A program made the translations under genes and the position numbers. Under the pieces are notes generated by a model. The model saw nothing but the letters and a program-made list of their open reading frames with translations, was not told where the DNA came from and did not search any database. A DNA stretch of 64,000 nucleotides. It comes from an uncultured Bacteroidales bacterium (GTDB lineage: Bacteria; Bacteroidota; Bacteroidia; Bacteroidales; F082). This document shows, in pieces, positions 6,931-15,622 of this stretch. The stretch is taken from NCBI GenBank assembly GCA_905233685.1, contig CAJOEZ010000002.1, positions 47,990 to 111,989 of the forward strand, in the 5' to 3' direction. Within the stretch, counting starts at the first letter, position 1. Each line of letters begins with the position of its first letter.

Positions 6931-9141
6931 TTAATGTGTGTTCCTGTATTTTTGGATTAACGCGACAAACTCCTCCGTCTCCTTGCGGATTTGCTGGACA
7001 AACGACACGTCGTCGATGCTGCCGATGACGGCCAATTTCTCGGCTTCGTTGCGGAAGGTGGCGTTGCGGAATTCGTTCTCGTAGTCTTTCTTGCGGCTTT
7101 CGTAGACTTGGTCGCAGATGAAGTGCTGGATGCGGATGGCCTTGTCGAGGTTCTCGTGCCACATCTCCTCGGTCATCACATCGGTTTCGTCCTTGTAGAG
7201 GAACATCAGCGAGAAATAGGCGTGACGCAGTTTCTCATGCTGGTAGTTCTCCCAAAGCTCGTCGTAGCGGTGATGGATTTCGTCCCAGGTGTTAAGCTTG
7301 CCGTCGCGGATGTCGGCACGGAGCTGGTCGACATCTTCTTCAGGCATCGTCTGACCACCGAGGTTAATCCATTTGCGGAGGCGTTTGCCTTTCATGCTGG
7401 CCGCGATATGCTCCATGTCCGTTTCGGGATGGGCTTCGAGATAACGCAGGCAAGTGGTCATGGCATAATAGGTAATCATGTCGCCGTAAGCGTGATAGGC
7501 GTCCAACGGCTTGAGAATGCGTACTTTGCGTTTGCCTTTCTCCATGTGTTCGCCAAAGACTTCTAAAGACTTCACCGTTTCGGGTTCGTTGTCCAAGAGG
7601 TTCTTGCCGCACTCACGGAGATCGTAGTACTCGTATTTCTCCGGATTTTCGCCTTGCTTGCGGAGATAGGCCTGAGCCACCCAAACTTCGAGCAGCTTGC
7701 GGCCTTCGATGATTTCCTCAACGGTATCGGGCGCAAGGGTCTCAAACTCAATGTTTTGAATCTTGCGCTTTCGTTTGTCGCGCTTCACATATTTTGAAGT
7801 GTTGCGTGCGATGGCGTACATGTTGTACATCCACCAATAGGCGGGCATGACTTCCAACTCGTTTTTGGCCGTGTTGTTGTTCACCAAGCAGAACGGCAAC
7901 ATAATGTTCAGCTCGCTCGGGTAGTCGGCCTTGCTGAGCAAGGTGAAGGAAGCAAACCTTGACGAGTGCTTCACGCTGGAGCAAAGTCCGGGCCAGAAGC
8001 CTCGCGAGGCCACGATTTCGCCATCGGTGGCGCGACTGTTGTGGTTGGAGCCGATGGTCGCACCGGCGGCCATGTTGCTTTGTCCCATCACGCAGGCGGA
8101 GATGAGGAAGGAGTTGTTGTGGTGCTGCTCGTGCGAGGGGAAAATCAGGTTGTTCAAGACCTCGCAGCAGGAAATGGTGGAGTTGTCGCCCAGCACCGAG
8201 TGGATGAGTCGCGCACCGTATTTCAGGTTGCAGTTGTCGCCCAACACAAAGCGCGTGGCCACCACTGAATAGAAAATGCGGCAGCCGTAGCCCGTCACGC
8301 CGTTCACGAGGATGACGCCTTCACCGATTTGCGAAGGCTCCTCTTCCGACGAGTTGATGGTGACGTTTTTCAGCTTGCTTGCACCTTTAATATAACAGTG
8401 CGGCCCAACCTTGGCGTCTTTCAGGATCCAGCAGTTCTTGATGACGCACGACTCACCGATGGTGCCATAGTAGCCACGGTGGAAATCAACGCTGGCTTGG
8501 GTGATTTCCTTGAGGCGTTCTTGAAGCTTGGTGTCGTCGGTGTATTTGGCCCAAAGGTAAGCATCGGCGGTAATCATGCCATCGAAAGGCATAATCATAC
8601 GGGTTCCGATTTCGTTCATCACTTCGAGCCACACACGCACGTCCTCCAGCTCGCCTTCCTTGATGGTGCCGTTGCCGAACTTGGAGTGGTCGGTGGTGGA
8701 GATTTCCTGGATGTTGAACAGGATGCTGCGGTCGCCGATGATGTAATTGGCCATGTAGTGCACATCGTGGATGGCCACATCATCACCGATGTCGCATGAG
8801 ATGATGCTGCTGTCGGTGATGCCAATAGGCACACGAAGGTCGTGGTATTGCAGCACTTTGTTGGTCACCCTTCCGATGCGCACCATGCCAAAGAAGTGGT
8901 TGTTGCGGACCATGTTGGTGTCGAACTCGTCGGTCACCCAAATGTCGTCCCAATTGGTGGCCGAGTTGCTGTTTTTCACCAAGCCTTCGATTTCATCGGA
9001 GCGCAAGTGCCGCCAACCGCCTGTCGGCTTTTTTACCTGCATGTTGCGGTAGTAGTATTCGTCGTGACCGTCATGCAAATACTTCTCATCTATGAAGTTT
9101 TTGTATATCCGGTCGTAGTCTATGATTGTTACTTTATCCAT
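6931..9141 (-). CDS. DUF4954 family protein with left-handed beta-helix
   Basis: 736 residues, typical for DUF4954, a family largely confined to Bacteroidota and spirochaetes. Residues about 75-420 contain hexapeptide-like turns (IGDDVAIHDV, VGPHCYIKG, LGDNCNLKYG, LGDNSTISC, AAGATIGSNHNSR), which indicate a left-handed beta-helix as in nucleotidyl- or acyltransferases. The C-terminal 250 residues are helical. The reaction is unknown. Position between rfbB and nagB suggests a role in sugar-nucleotide or amino-sugar metabolism, but that is context only. The ATG at 9141 agrees with the conserved N-terminus. A structured 77-base element lies immediately upstream. Confidence 0.85.
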   Translation of the reverse strand: MDKVTIIDYDRIYKNFIDEKYLHDGHDEYYYRNMQVKKPTGGWRHLRSDEIEGLVKNSNSATNWDDIWVTDEFDTNMVRNNHFFGMVRIGRVTNKVLQYHDLRVPIGITDSSIISCDIGDDVAIHDVHYMANYIIGDRSILFNIQEISTTDHSKFGNGTIKEGELEDVRVWLEVMNEIGTRMIMPFDGMITADAYLWAKYTDDTKLQERLKEITQASVDFHRGYYGTIGESCVIKNCWILKDAKVGPHCYIKGASKLKNVTINSSEEEPSQIGEGVILVNGVTGYGCRIFYSVVATRFVLGDNCNLKYGARLIHSVLGDNSTISCCEVLNNLIFPSHEQHHNNSFLISACVMGQSNMAAGATIGSNHNSRATDGEIVASRGFWPGLCSSVKHSSRFASFTLLSKADYPSELNIMLPFCLVNNNTAKNELEVMPAYWWMYNMYAIARNTSKYVKRDKRKRKIQNIEFETLAPDTVEEIIEGRKLLEVWVAQAYLRKQGENPEKYEYYDLRECGKNLLDNEPETVKSLEVFGEHMEKGKRKVRILKPLDAYHAYGDMITYYAMTTCLRYLEAHPETDMEHIAASMKGKRLRKWINLGGQTMPEEDVDQLRADIRDGKLNTWDEIHHRYDELWENYQHEKLRHAYFSLMFLYKDETDVMTEEMWHENLDKAIRIQHFICDQVYESRKKDYENEFRNATFRNEAEKLAVIGSIDDVSFVQQIRKETEEFVALIQKYRNTH

Positions 9142-9187
9142 TTATTTCGTTTTTGATTATCAATATTTTATCTGTTCTGTGATTTGC

Positions 9188-9264
9188 GACTGAGTTCGGG
9201 TTATGCCCGTCGCCTCAGTCTGGAGTCACGGAAAGGGTTTCACTACCTTGCCGTAGCGAACTCC
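9188..9264. other. Two-hairpin structured element upstream of the DUF4954 gene
   Basis: First hairpin: GACTGAG (9188-9194) pairs with CTCAGTC (9214-9220), with an inner CGGG/CCCG. Second hairpin: GGAGT (9222-9226) pairs with ACTCC (9260-9264), with inner ACGGAAAGG (9228-9236) against CCTTGCCGT (9246-9254). The element fills most of the gap between rfbB and the DUF4954 gene. It could be a leader RNA, a processing site or another dispersed palindrome; I do not recognise a known riboswitch. Confidence 0.5.
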
Positions 9265-9317
9265 GCTTTTCTTGATAAAAACGAAACTTTTTACGCGCAT
9301 TTTGTTTTGTTTTAGAA

Positions 9318-10526
9318 TTATCTTCCTTTGTACATGTCATCGTAATACTTCTGGTAGTCGCCAGAAGTCACATTGTCCATCCACTCCTGGTTGTCCAAAT
9401 ACCAGCGGACGGTCTTCTCGATGCCTTCCTCAAACTGCAAACTCGGCTCCCAGCCCAATTCCCTCTGCAATTTGGTCGAGTCGATGGCATAACGTAGGTC
9501 GTGGCCGGCACGGTCGGTGACGTAAGTAATGAGGTCCATATCGGCACCCTCGGGACGGCCCAACAAGCGGTCAACGGTGTTAATCAGCACCTTGATCAAG
9601 TCGATGTTTTTCCACTCATTGAATCCGCCGATGTTGTAAGTCTCGGCCGTCTTGCCCTTGTGGAAAATCAGGTCGATGGCACGGGCATGGTCTTCTACAA
9701 AGAGCCAGTCGCGCACGTTCTCGCCCTTGCCATACACTGGCAACGGCTTGCGATGGCGTATATTGTTGATGAACAGCGGTATCAGCTTCTCTGGGAACTG
9801 GTACGGGCCGTAATTGTTGGAGCAGTTGGTGACGATGGTCGGGAGGCCGTAGGTGTCGTGGAAAGCACGCACAAAATGGTCGGAGCTGGCTTTGGCTGCG
9901 CTGTAAGGGCTGTGTGGTTGGTACTTCAAATCCTCGGTGAAGAACTTGCTGCCGTAAGCCAGATGATGCTGTCCTGAAGAAGCCTTGGTGGTGAAGGGTG
10001 GCATGATGCCCTCGGGGTCGGTGAGTTCCAACGCACCGTAGACTTCGTCGGTGGAGATGTGGTAGAAACGGCATGGAACGCAGGTCGTTGAGCCTGTCGA
10101 AACGCCGTCTTTGGGGCTCGGCCCTTCGACAAGCTCAGGGACCTTATACGGCACAGGCAGGCTCTCCCAATACAACTTGGCAGCCTGCAAGAGGCTCAGT
10201 GTGCCCATCACATTGGTCTGCGCAAAAGTGAACGGGTCTTTAATGGAGCGGTCCACATGGCTCTCGGCAGCAAGGTGGATGATGCCGTCCACATGCTCGT
10301 CCTGCATGAGCTTGTAAATCGTCTCGAAGTCGCAGATGTCGGCTTTGACGAACTTGTAATTCGGCTTGCCTTCGATGTCCTTGAGGTTAGCGAGGTTGCC
10401 GGCGTAGGTCAGCTTGTCGAGGTTGATGATTTTGTATTCGGGATACTTGTTCACGAATAGGCGCACAACGTGGCTCCCGATGAAGCCTGCGCCACCAGTA
10501 ATGATGATTGAGCGTTTGTAGTTCAT
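9318..10526 (-). CDS. rfbB: dTDP-glucose 4,6-dehydratase with an in-frame repeat insertion
   Basis: Makes dTDP-4-keto-6-deoxyglucose for rhamnose and other surface sugars. The N-terminus has the Rossmann motif [14 protein letters not shown]; the STDEVYG segment carries the catalytic Thr-Asp-Glu and is followed by a Y-x-x-x-K pair (YSAAKASSD), then TNCSNNYGPYQFPEKLIP. The length of 402 exceeds the usual 350-380 because about 24 residues (VPELVEGPS to VSTGSTTCVPC) are inserted between the helix KLYWESLP and the strand RFYHISTDEVYG. Those residues are exactly the translation of two family B repeat units at 10083-10143. The site is a surface loop just before the catalytic strand, so activity may be kept. 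The gene follows galE by 26 bases. Confidence 0.93.
   Translation of the reverse strand: MNYKRSIIITGGAGFIGSHVVRLFVNKYPEYKIINLDKLTYAGNLANLKDIEGKPNYKFVKADICDFETIYKLMQDEHVDGIIHLAAESHVDRSIKDPFTFAQTNVMGTLSLLQAAKLYWESLPVPYKVPELVEGPSPKDGVSTGSTTCVPCRFYHISTDEVYGALELTDPEGIMPPFTTKASSGQHHLAYGSKFFTEDLKYQPHSPYSAAKASSDHFVRAFHDTYGLPTIVTNCSNNYGPYQFPEKLIPLFINNIRHRKPLPVYGKGENVRDWLFVEDHARAIDLIFHKGKTAETYNIGGFNEWKNIDLIKVLINTVDRLLGRPEGADMDLITYVTDRAGHDLRYAIDSTKLQRELGWEPSLQFEEGIEKTVRWYLDNQEWMDNVTSGDYQKYYDDMYKGR
10083..10143. repeat. Pair of family B hairpin repeats inside rfbB
   Basis: Unit 1 (10083-10106) has the core TGAGCCTGTCGA in a CGTT/AACG stem; unit 2 (10120-10143, opposite orientation) has the same core in a CCCT/AGGG stem. 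The pair plus its 13-base spacer is translated without a stop as part of rfbB. Confidence 0.9.
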
Positions 10527-10552
10527 AGTTGTTTGTATGTTTTATTGTTGTT

Positions 10553-11566
10553 TTAATATCCGTTAGGGTTGTTTCTTTGCCAGTTCCATGAGTCGCGGCA
10601 CATCTCTTCGAGGCCATATTGTGCCTTCCAGCCCAATTCGCGTTCCGCCTTGGCAGGATTGGAATAACAAGTGGCAATATCGCCCGCGCGACGCGGCTTG
10701 ATGCTATATGGAATCTTGATGCCATTCACCTTTTCGAAGGTCTTCACCACATCCAACACCGAATAGCCTTGTCCCGTGCCAAGGTTGTAGATGGCAATAC
10801 CGCACTTTCTTTCGATGGCCTTTAATGCCGCCACATGACCCCGAGCCAAATCCACGACATGAATGTAGTCGCGGACCCCTGTGCCATCGGGCGTGGGATA
10901 GTCATTGCCGAACACGCCCAACTCGGGACGTTTGCCCACGGCCACCTGAGTGATATAAGGCATGAGGTTGTTCGGGATGCCGTTGGGGTTCTCCCCTATC
11001 CTGCCGCTCGGGTGCGCTCCCACGGGGTTGAAGTAGCGCAGCAACACCACGTTCCACTCCGGGTCGGCCTTCTGAATGTCGATGAGCACTTGTTCCAACA
11101 TGCTCTTGGTCCAGCCGTAGGGGTTGGTGCATTGTCCTTTGGGGCAGTTTTCCGTAATCGGTATCTCGGCAGGGTCGCCATAAATCGTGGCACTCGAACT
11201 GAAGATGATGTTCTTGCAGCCGTGCTTCCGCATCACGTCCACCAGCACCAAGGTGCCACCGATGTTGTTTTCGTAATACTCCCATGGCTTCTCCACGCTC
11301 TCGCCCACGGCTTTCAGTCCGGCGAAGTGGATGCAGGCATCGAAGTGATGTTCGGCAAAGACCTTTTCGAGACCCACGCGGTCGCGGATATCGACCTGGT
11401 AGAAAGGAATCTCTGGGACATCGATAATCTCGGCAACGCGTTTCAATGCAACCGGGTTGCTGTTGCTGAGGTTATCGATGACCACGGCGGTATGTCCAGC
11501 CGCGTAGAGTTCAATTAAAGTATGCGAGCCGATGAATCCGGCCCCGCCAGTGACTAGGATGTTCAT
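10553..11566 (-). CDS. galE: UDP-glucose 4-epimerase
   Basis: 337 residues, normal for GalE, which interconverts UDP-glucose and UDP-galactose (some members also the N-acetyl forms). Seen: Rossmann motif [16 protein letters not shown] at the N-terminus, [12 protein letters not shown], the [10 protein letters not shown] catalytic Ser region, and Y-x-x-x-K as [10 protein letters not shown]. The ATG overlaps the stop of the upstream methyltransferase gene in an ATGA junction, so galE translation is probably coupled to it. rfbB follows closely, giving a sugar-nucleotide operon. Confidence 0.96.
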   Translation of the reverse strand: MNILVTGGAGFIGSHTLIELYAAGHTAVVIDNLSNSNPVALKRVAEIIDVPEIPFYQVDIRDRVGLEKVFAEHHFDACIHFAGLKAVGESVEKPWEYYENNIGGTLVLVDVMRKHGCKNIIFSSSATIYGDPAEIPITENCPKGQCTNPYGWTKSMLEQVLIDIQKADPEWNVVLLRYFNPVGAHPSGRIGENPNGIPNNLMPYITQVAVGKRPELGVFGNDYPTPDGTGVRDYIHVVDLARGHVAALKAIERKCGIAIYNLGTGQGYSVLDVVKTFEKVNGIKIPYSIKPRRAGDIATCYSNPAKAERELGWKAQYGLEEMCRDSWNWQRNNPNGY

Positions 11567-13269
11567 GGTTTGATCATGTTTATCTCTTCAGAATCAAGTT
11601 CAAAGAGCGAAAATACTAACGTATCAATTTCTGTTTGGGATTCCAAGTCGCCATGCAAGGCACGGTCGACGAGGGCTGATAGTTGTTGGTCTTGCTCAGG
11701 CGTAACTTTCGGGAATGGTAAAGCCGAGAGATTGCCCTTCAGTATCTTCAAGTCACCGAAGCGCTTGACGTAAAGGAAGTTGAACAGCGACGAGTTGAGA
11801 AAAGCCAGAACGGTTTTGGTACTCATACCCTCCACTTCCGGGATGAGGATATTCGCGCTGTTGAGGAAAAGACGCTGTTTGTCGTCGTAGGTGAAACAAA
11901 GCTGGTTCGAGACGAACTTATACACCAATTTCTCCTTGGCGCGATAGAACTCGTCCTTCGCACACTGCTGAAAATCAGCGCGATTGTATTTGATATAACG
12001 CGAAGCGGGCTTCAAACTGTACTTCCCGATGTCCTTGCCGGTGAAGATAGGTTCCAGGCCTTTATGAGGCCTGTCTTTCAGCACTTTGGCGTTGTTTCCG
12101 GTGATGATGCCCAAGGCCCAGCGGCTGTGTGAGAGGTCGTCGTGGCGCAAACGTTCTGCTTTGGCGAGAATGGCCTCGTCACGATCACTGAGGATGGGAA
12201 TGGGGCAAAAAGCGTCGTCCGTCACTTTGACTTCCTTCAGCGACACCTCGTTATTGACCCCAATGACCTTGTAATTCTGCTCACCAAAGACCTTTTTCTT
12301 ACTGACTTTCAAGCTGATAAAGTCTGTAAATACGCCTTTGAAACGCTCATGATAGCATTTCACACTTTCCAAGCGTGTTTCGTGCATCACAAAGCGACGG
12401 AAGTCAGAATGAACTTTGATTTTCAGTAATGAGGTAGGCAGCAAAAAATGCTGTATTCCGTTGTTTTTCAAATACTTGAAGGATTCCGTGAAAAACAGCG
12501 AGGCTTTCTCGTGCGAGGTAATCACATCAGAATCGTGCTGCTTGCCTTTCTCGGTGCCCCATGGCGGGTTGGTGACGATGTAATCGAACTTCAGACTATT
12601 CAAGGCCGAGGCCGCATGAAGCAGGAAATCCAATTGGTAAATCTGAGGATAAATGTTCGATTCATTGTATTTTACAATCAGATTGGCCTTGGCAATCATC
12701 ACCGCCAACGGGTCGTTATCGATGCCGTAAAGCTGTTCCATCCGCGCGTGTTCCACATTCAGCAAGAAGATACCGCTACCACAACAAGGATCCAAAAACG
12801 TCTCTCCCATGACCATGTGGATGTCGGAAAGCATTTCATTGACAACCACAGGTTTGGTGTAATACAACCCTTTGAGGATGCGCTTGCCTTCGGTCATCAG
12901 CGACTGATAAATGAAACCAAGCCAGTCGTCCTGGCGGTTTTTCAGGATTTGTCTTGGCACGGACAAGTCCATCCGCTGACAATGCGCATATTCCTCAAAA
13001 AAGCGCTTTCGGTTGTCCTCGTTGACCTTGTTGGATTCCAAAAACAAAGCGCAAAGACTGAAAATCAGTTCGTTGATGGGATAATCCGCAGCTTTCAGGT
13101 CTTCCACAAAACGAGGCAAACTTCCCGCCATCACATACCCTTCTGGCGTGATGATTTTCTGCGAACGGCTCTTGTTGGCACGCCTTGTCAGGCGGTCACG
13201 ACCGTTGTTTTGCAGCTTGTCCCAATTCCTTCGGGTGGCGTCAGAAATGAAAATAGTGGATTTCGACAT
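11563..13269 (-). CDS. Orphan N6-adenine DNA methyltransferase, TaqI-like
   Basis: Motif I is present as [12 protein letters not shown] and motif IV as NPPWG, the hallmarks of gamma-class N6-adenine methylation; the C-terminal 200 residues ([38 protein letters not shown]) fit a TaqI-like target-recognition domain. The N-terminal 130 residues are helical and I see no PD-ExK nuclease motif, so it is probably methylation only. No restriction gene is adjacent. I use ATG 13269 ([16 protein letters not shown]); an ATG at 13302 would add 11 residues. A TAnnTTTG promoter on the minus strand lies at 13366-13373. The ATGA coupling with galE is unusual for a modification enzyme. Confidence 0.8.
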   Translation of the reverse strand: MSKSTIFISDATRRNWDKLQNNGRDRLTRRANKSRSQKIITPEGYVMAGSLPRFVEDLKAADYPINELIFSLCALFLESNKVNEDNRKRFFEEYAHCQRMDLSVPRQILKNRQDDWLGFIYQSLMTEGKRILKGLYYTKPVVVNEMLSDIHMVMGETFLDPCCGSGIFLLNVEHARMEQLYGIDNDPLAVMIAKANLIVKYNESNIYPQIYQLDFLLHAASALNSLKFDYIVTNPPWGTEKGKQHDSDVITSHEKASLFFTESFKYLKNNGIQHFLLPTSLLKIKVHSDFRRFVMHETRLESVKCYHERFKGVFTDFISLKVSKKKVFGEQNYKVIGVNNEVSLKEVKVTDDAFCPIPILSDRDEAILAKAERLRHDDLSHSRWALGIITGNNAKVLKDRPHKGLEPIFTGKDIGKYSLKPASRYIKYNRADFQQCAKDEFYRAKEKLVYKFVSNQLCFTYDDKQRLFLNSANILIPEVEGMSTKTVLAFLNSSLFNFLYVKRFGDLKILKGNLSALPFPKVTPEQDQQLSALVDRALHGDLESQTEIDTLVFSLFELDSEEINMIKP

Positions 13270-13365
13270 ATTACAGCTTCGCCTACTAAGTCCCAATAAC
13301 ATTTGTTAAGGAACTGAATTTCAATTAATTAAGAAATTTGCACACTTCGGCAAAATAAATTTCCG

Positions 13366-13373
13366 CAAAAGTA
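13366..13373 (-). promoter_or_regulatory. Promoter -7 element for the methyltransferase-galE-rfbB set
   Basis: CAAAAGTA on the plus strand reads TACTTTTG on the minus strand, matching TAnnTTTG. It faces the methyltransferase, divergent from the tsaB promoter. Confidence 0.55.
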
Positions 13374-13436
13374 ATGTTTTTTTATTTTGATTTTGTTTAT
13401 TAATTAATAAATTTTCATCAAACCAATCATTTTTTG

Positions 13437-13444
13437 TACTTTTG
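13437..13444 (+). promoter_or_regulatory. Promoter -7 element for tsaB
   Basis: TACTTTTG matches the Bacteroidota TAnnTTTG element and lies 21 bases before the tsaB ATG. Confidence 0.65.
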
Positions 13445-13465
13445 CTGCATAAAAAACAGAAAACG

Positions 13466-14161
13466 ATGATACTTTGTTTGGAAACGGCCACACCCGTTTG
13501 CTCAGTAGTGCTCAATGATGGATGTTGCACTTTGGCTTTGCGCGAGACGGAAGGGCAAAACGCTCATTCCGAGAAGATTACCAACTTTATCCGCGAGGTG
13601 ATGGAGACGGCGGGAATTGACTACAGCCGGTTAGATGCAGTTGCCGTTAGCAAAGGACCCGGCTCTTATACAGGCCTTCGCATCGGTGTGAGTACAGCCA
13701 AAGGCATCTGCTACGCCGCTGACCTGCCTTTGATGGCCATTGATACCTTGGAAGCCATGGCGCACGGCATGAAGGCCAAACTAGGAAGCCAAATCACTGA
13801 AAACGACCTGCTTATCCCCATGATTGACGCACGCCGGATGGAGGTTTATGCTGCTGTTTTCGACGCCAATTTGAATAAAATCCATGACACGGCAGCCTTG
13901 GTCATCGACGAGAACTCCTTTGGGGATTTGCGGAAAGCACACCGGCTTTGGCTCTTTGGCGATGGTGCGCCAAAGTTGGGTAAACTCTTTGAAAACCAAC
14001 CCAATATCAACATTATTGACGGCTTCAGACCTTCAGCGGCCTATATGCGACCTTTAGCCGAGAAAGCGCTTCGGGAGCGTGATTTTGTGGATGTGGCTTA
14101 TTTTGAGCCGTTTTATTTAAAAGATTTCATCGCTGGAAAACCACATGTGAAGGGGTTGTAA
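13466..14161 (+). CDS. tsaB: tRNA threonylcarbamoyladenosine biosynthesis protein TsaB
   Basis: 231 residues from ATG 13466 (MILCLETATPVCSVVL). TsaB partners TsaD and TsaE in placing the threonylcarbamoyl group on A37 of ANN-decoding tRNAs. The ASKHA-fold N-terminus, NAHSEKI and the VSKGPGSYTGLRIGVSTAKG loop are all present, and the domain lengths are standard. The catalytic subunit gene tsaD is not in the window. Its promoter region is divergent from the methyltransferase operon, and the gene is followed by a family B repeat pair. Confidence 0.95.
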   Translation: MILCLETATPVCSVVLNDGCCTLALRETEGQNAHSEKITNFIREVMETAGIDYSRLDAVAVSKGPGSYTGLRIGVSTAKGICYAADLPLMAIDTLEAMAHGMKAKLGSQITENDLLIPMIDARRMEVYAAVFDANLNKIHDTAALVIDENSFGDLRKAHRLWLFGDGAPKLGKLFENQPNINIIDGFRPSAAYMRPLAEKALRERDFVDVAYFEPFYLKDFIAGKPHVKGL

Positions 14162-14170
14162 ATTCAAGCC

Positions 14171-14221
14171 GGCCCTTCGACAAGCTCAGGGACCTAAGGT
14201 CGTTGAGCCTGTCGAAACGCC
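14171..14221. repeat. Intergenic family B repeat pair
   Basis: Unit with CCCT/AGGG stem (14171-14194) and unit with CGTT/AACG stem (14198-14221) in opposite orientation, separated by TAA. It occupies the gap between tsaB and the M28 peptidase gene. Confidence 0.9.
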
Positions 14222-14245
14222 GATAACGCTATAATAGCTATCGTT

Positions 14246-15472
14246 ATGAAAAAATATCTATTTCTTGCATTGATTTTATCGTTAGGTGTTGACACTTTTG
14301 CACAAGCACCACACCTTTTCGAGCATGATTATCCTTCCGTCACGGAGGAAAACCCGACCATTCGCGCTTTGATGGATTCTGTTTCGGTAGACGGCATCGA
14401 AGCTACCATCGCGCATCTTTGCTCGTATTACAACCGACGCTGTGACAGTCGCCACATCTATGACGTACAAGATTGGCTTGTAGCGCGTTACAACAGCCTT
14501 GAAGGCATTGATACGGTGGTGCTACACGACTTCAAAATCCACAAGGAGGGTTATCCCGAAGAGACCGCAGACAACGTCTTAGCCATCCAATGGGGCACAA
14601 CAACGCCCGAAGAATTTGTGATTTGCGGCGCACATTACGACTCGTGGAACGGCGACACCACCGACCCCGACACCGTTCGCGCTCCTGGTGCCGACGATAA
14701 CGCCACGGGTGTTGCAGGTATCTGGGAGACAGCACGTTTGCTCAGTCGCCACAAGTTTGACCGAACCATCATCTATGCGAACTGGAACGCAGAAGAACTC
14801 GGTCTGATTGGAAGTGCGGTCTACGCCAAGGAATGCGCTGATAATCTGATGGATATCGTGGGATATTTCAACATGGATATGAACGGCTATCTACGGGAGG
14901 GTTCAGAAATTCACATGGATGTGGTTTACGTCAACCAGGACTCGCTGTTGGCCAAGATGTTCTTCGAAGTGTGCCACATTTATTTTCCCGATATGCCCGT
15001 CCGCCAAAACTGGATGCCTCATGGCGACAGCGACTTTTCGTCCTTCAACCGCAACGGTTATGCGGCACTGCATCCTTTCGAGGACGTTTGGGCTAGCTCG
15101 CCTTACATCCACACTCGTCAGGATGTTTTGGGACTTAGTGTCAACAACTTGGCACAATCACGGCAATTTGCGCAAATCAATTTAGGTGCCGTGGCGCATT
15201 TGGCTGGACTAAACAACACCGCCGTTGAGGAGAATAAAACGACGTCCGTGGCAATGTATCCGAATCCTACTAAAGACGTAGTCCAAATCTTGGCCGAGGA
15301 TGGTTTGCGGCACGTTGTAATTTACAACCTTTTGGGACAGCAAATCGAGGCAAAATCCCTCAACGGGGAAAACCGCTGCACAATATGCACAAGTGGTTTT
15401 GCACCAGGGGTTTATTTGGTAAAAGTAAGCACTATAAAGGGTGTTTCCAACCAACGATTGGTTATTAAGTAA
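14246..15472 (+). CDS. Secreted M28 family aminopeptidase with T9SS tail
   Basis: 408 residues. The signal peptide ends at TFA-Q (mature Gln start). The M28 zinc peptidase signature is visible: CGAHYDSWNGD (first zinc His and Asp), PGADDNATGVAGIWETARLL (bridging Asp), NWNAEELGLIGS (catalytic Glu and zinc Glu), NMDMNGYL, and HTRQDVLGL near residue 290 (last zinc His). The last 80 residues (VAMYPNPTKDVVQI, VVIYNLLGQQI, GVYLVKVSTIKGVSNQRLVIK) are a type A T9SS sorting domain, so the enzyme should be delivered to the surface or released. It probably trims amino acids from peptides for nutrition. Confidence 0.92.
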   Translation: MKKYLFLALILSLGVDTFAQAPHLFEHDYPSVTEENPTIRALMDSVSVDGIEATIAHLCSYYNRRCDSRHIYDVQDWLVARYNSLEGIDTVVLHDFKIHKEGYPEETADNVLAIQWGTTTPEEFVICGAHYDSWNGDTTDPDTVRAPGADDNATGVAGIWETARLLSRHKFDRTIIYANWNAEELGLIGSAVYAKECADNLMDIVGYFNMDMNGYLREGSEIHMDVVYVNQDSLLAKMFFEVCHIYFPDMPVRQNWMPHGDSDFSSFNRNGYAALHPFEDVWASSPYIHTRQDVLGLSVNNLAQSRQFAQINLGAVAHLAGLNNTAVEENKTTSVAMYPNPTKDVVQILAEDGLRHVVIYNLLGQQIEAKSLNGENRCTICTSGFAPGVYLVKVSTIKGVSNQRLVIK

Positions 15473-15492
15473 CTGCTGTCTGTGTCATACCA

Positions 15493-15610
15493 GCCGTCCA
15501 TGTCATTTCGAGGCCTAAAGCCGAAGAAATCTATGGGCGGCGTCCTGTTACGGACGGCCTCAGAAAGCATAGATACTCTCGGCTTCGCCTCGGTATGACA
15601 TGCTTTCTGA
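15493..15610. repeat. Two family A hairpin repeats
   Basis: Unit 1 (15493-15541, plus orientation) has arms GCCGTCCAT and ATGGGCGGC with one G-T pair. Unit 2 (15560-15610, minus orientation) has the perfect 11-base arms TCAGAAAGCAT and ATGCTTTCTGA, identical to the unit at 129-179. They lie between the convergent ends of the M28 gene and gltX and could also act as terminators. Confidence 0.85.
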
Positions 15611-15622
15611 CCCTGCTTCACT

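Noticed and set aside
9188..9264. Cobalamin or SAM riboswitch
   Set aside because: Characteristic conserved core sequences of these riboswitches are not visible.
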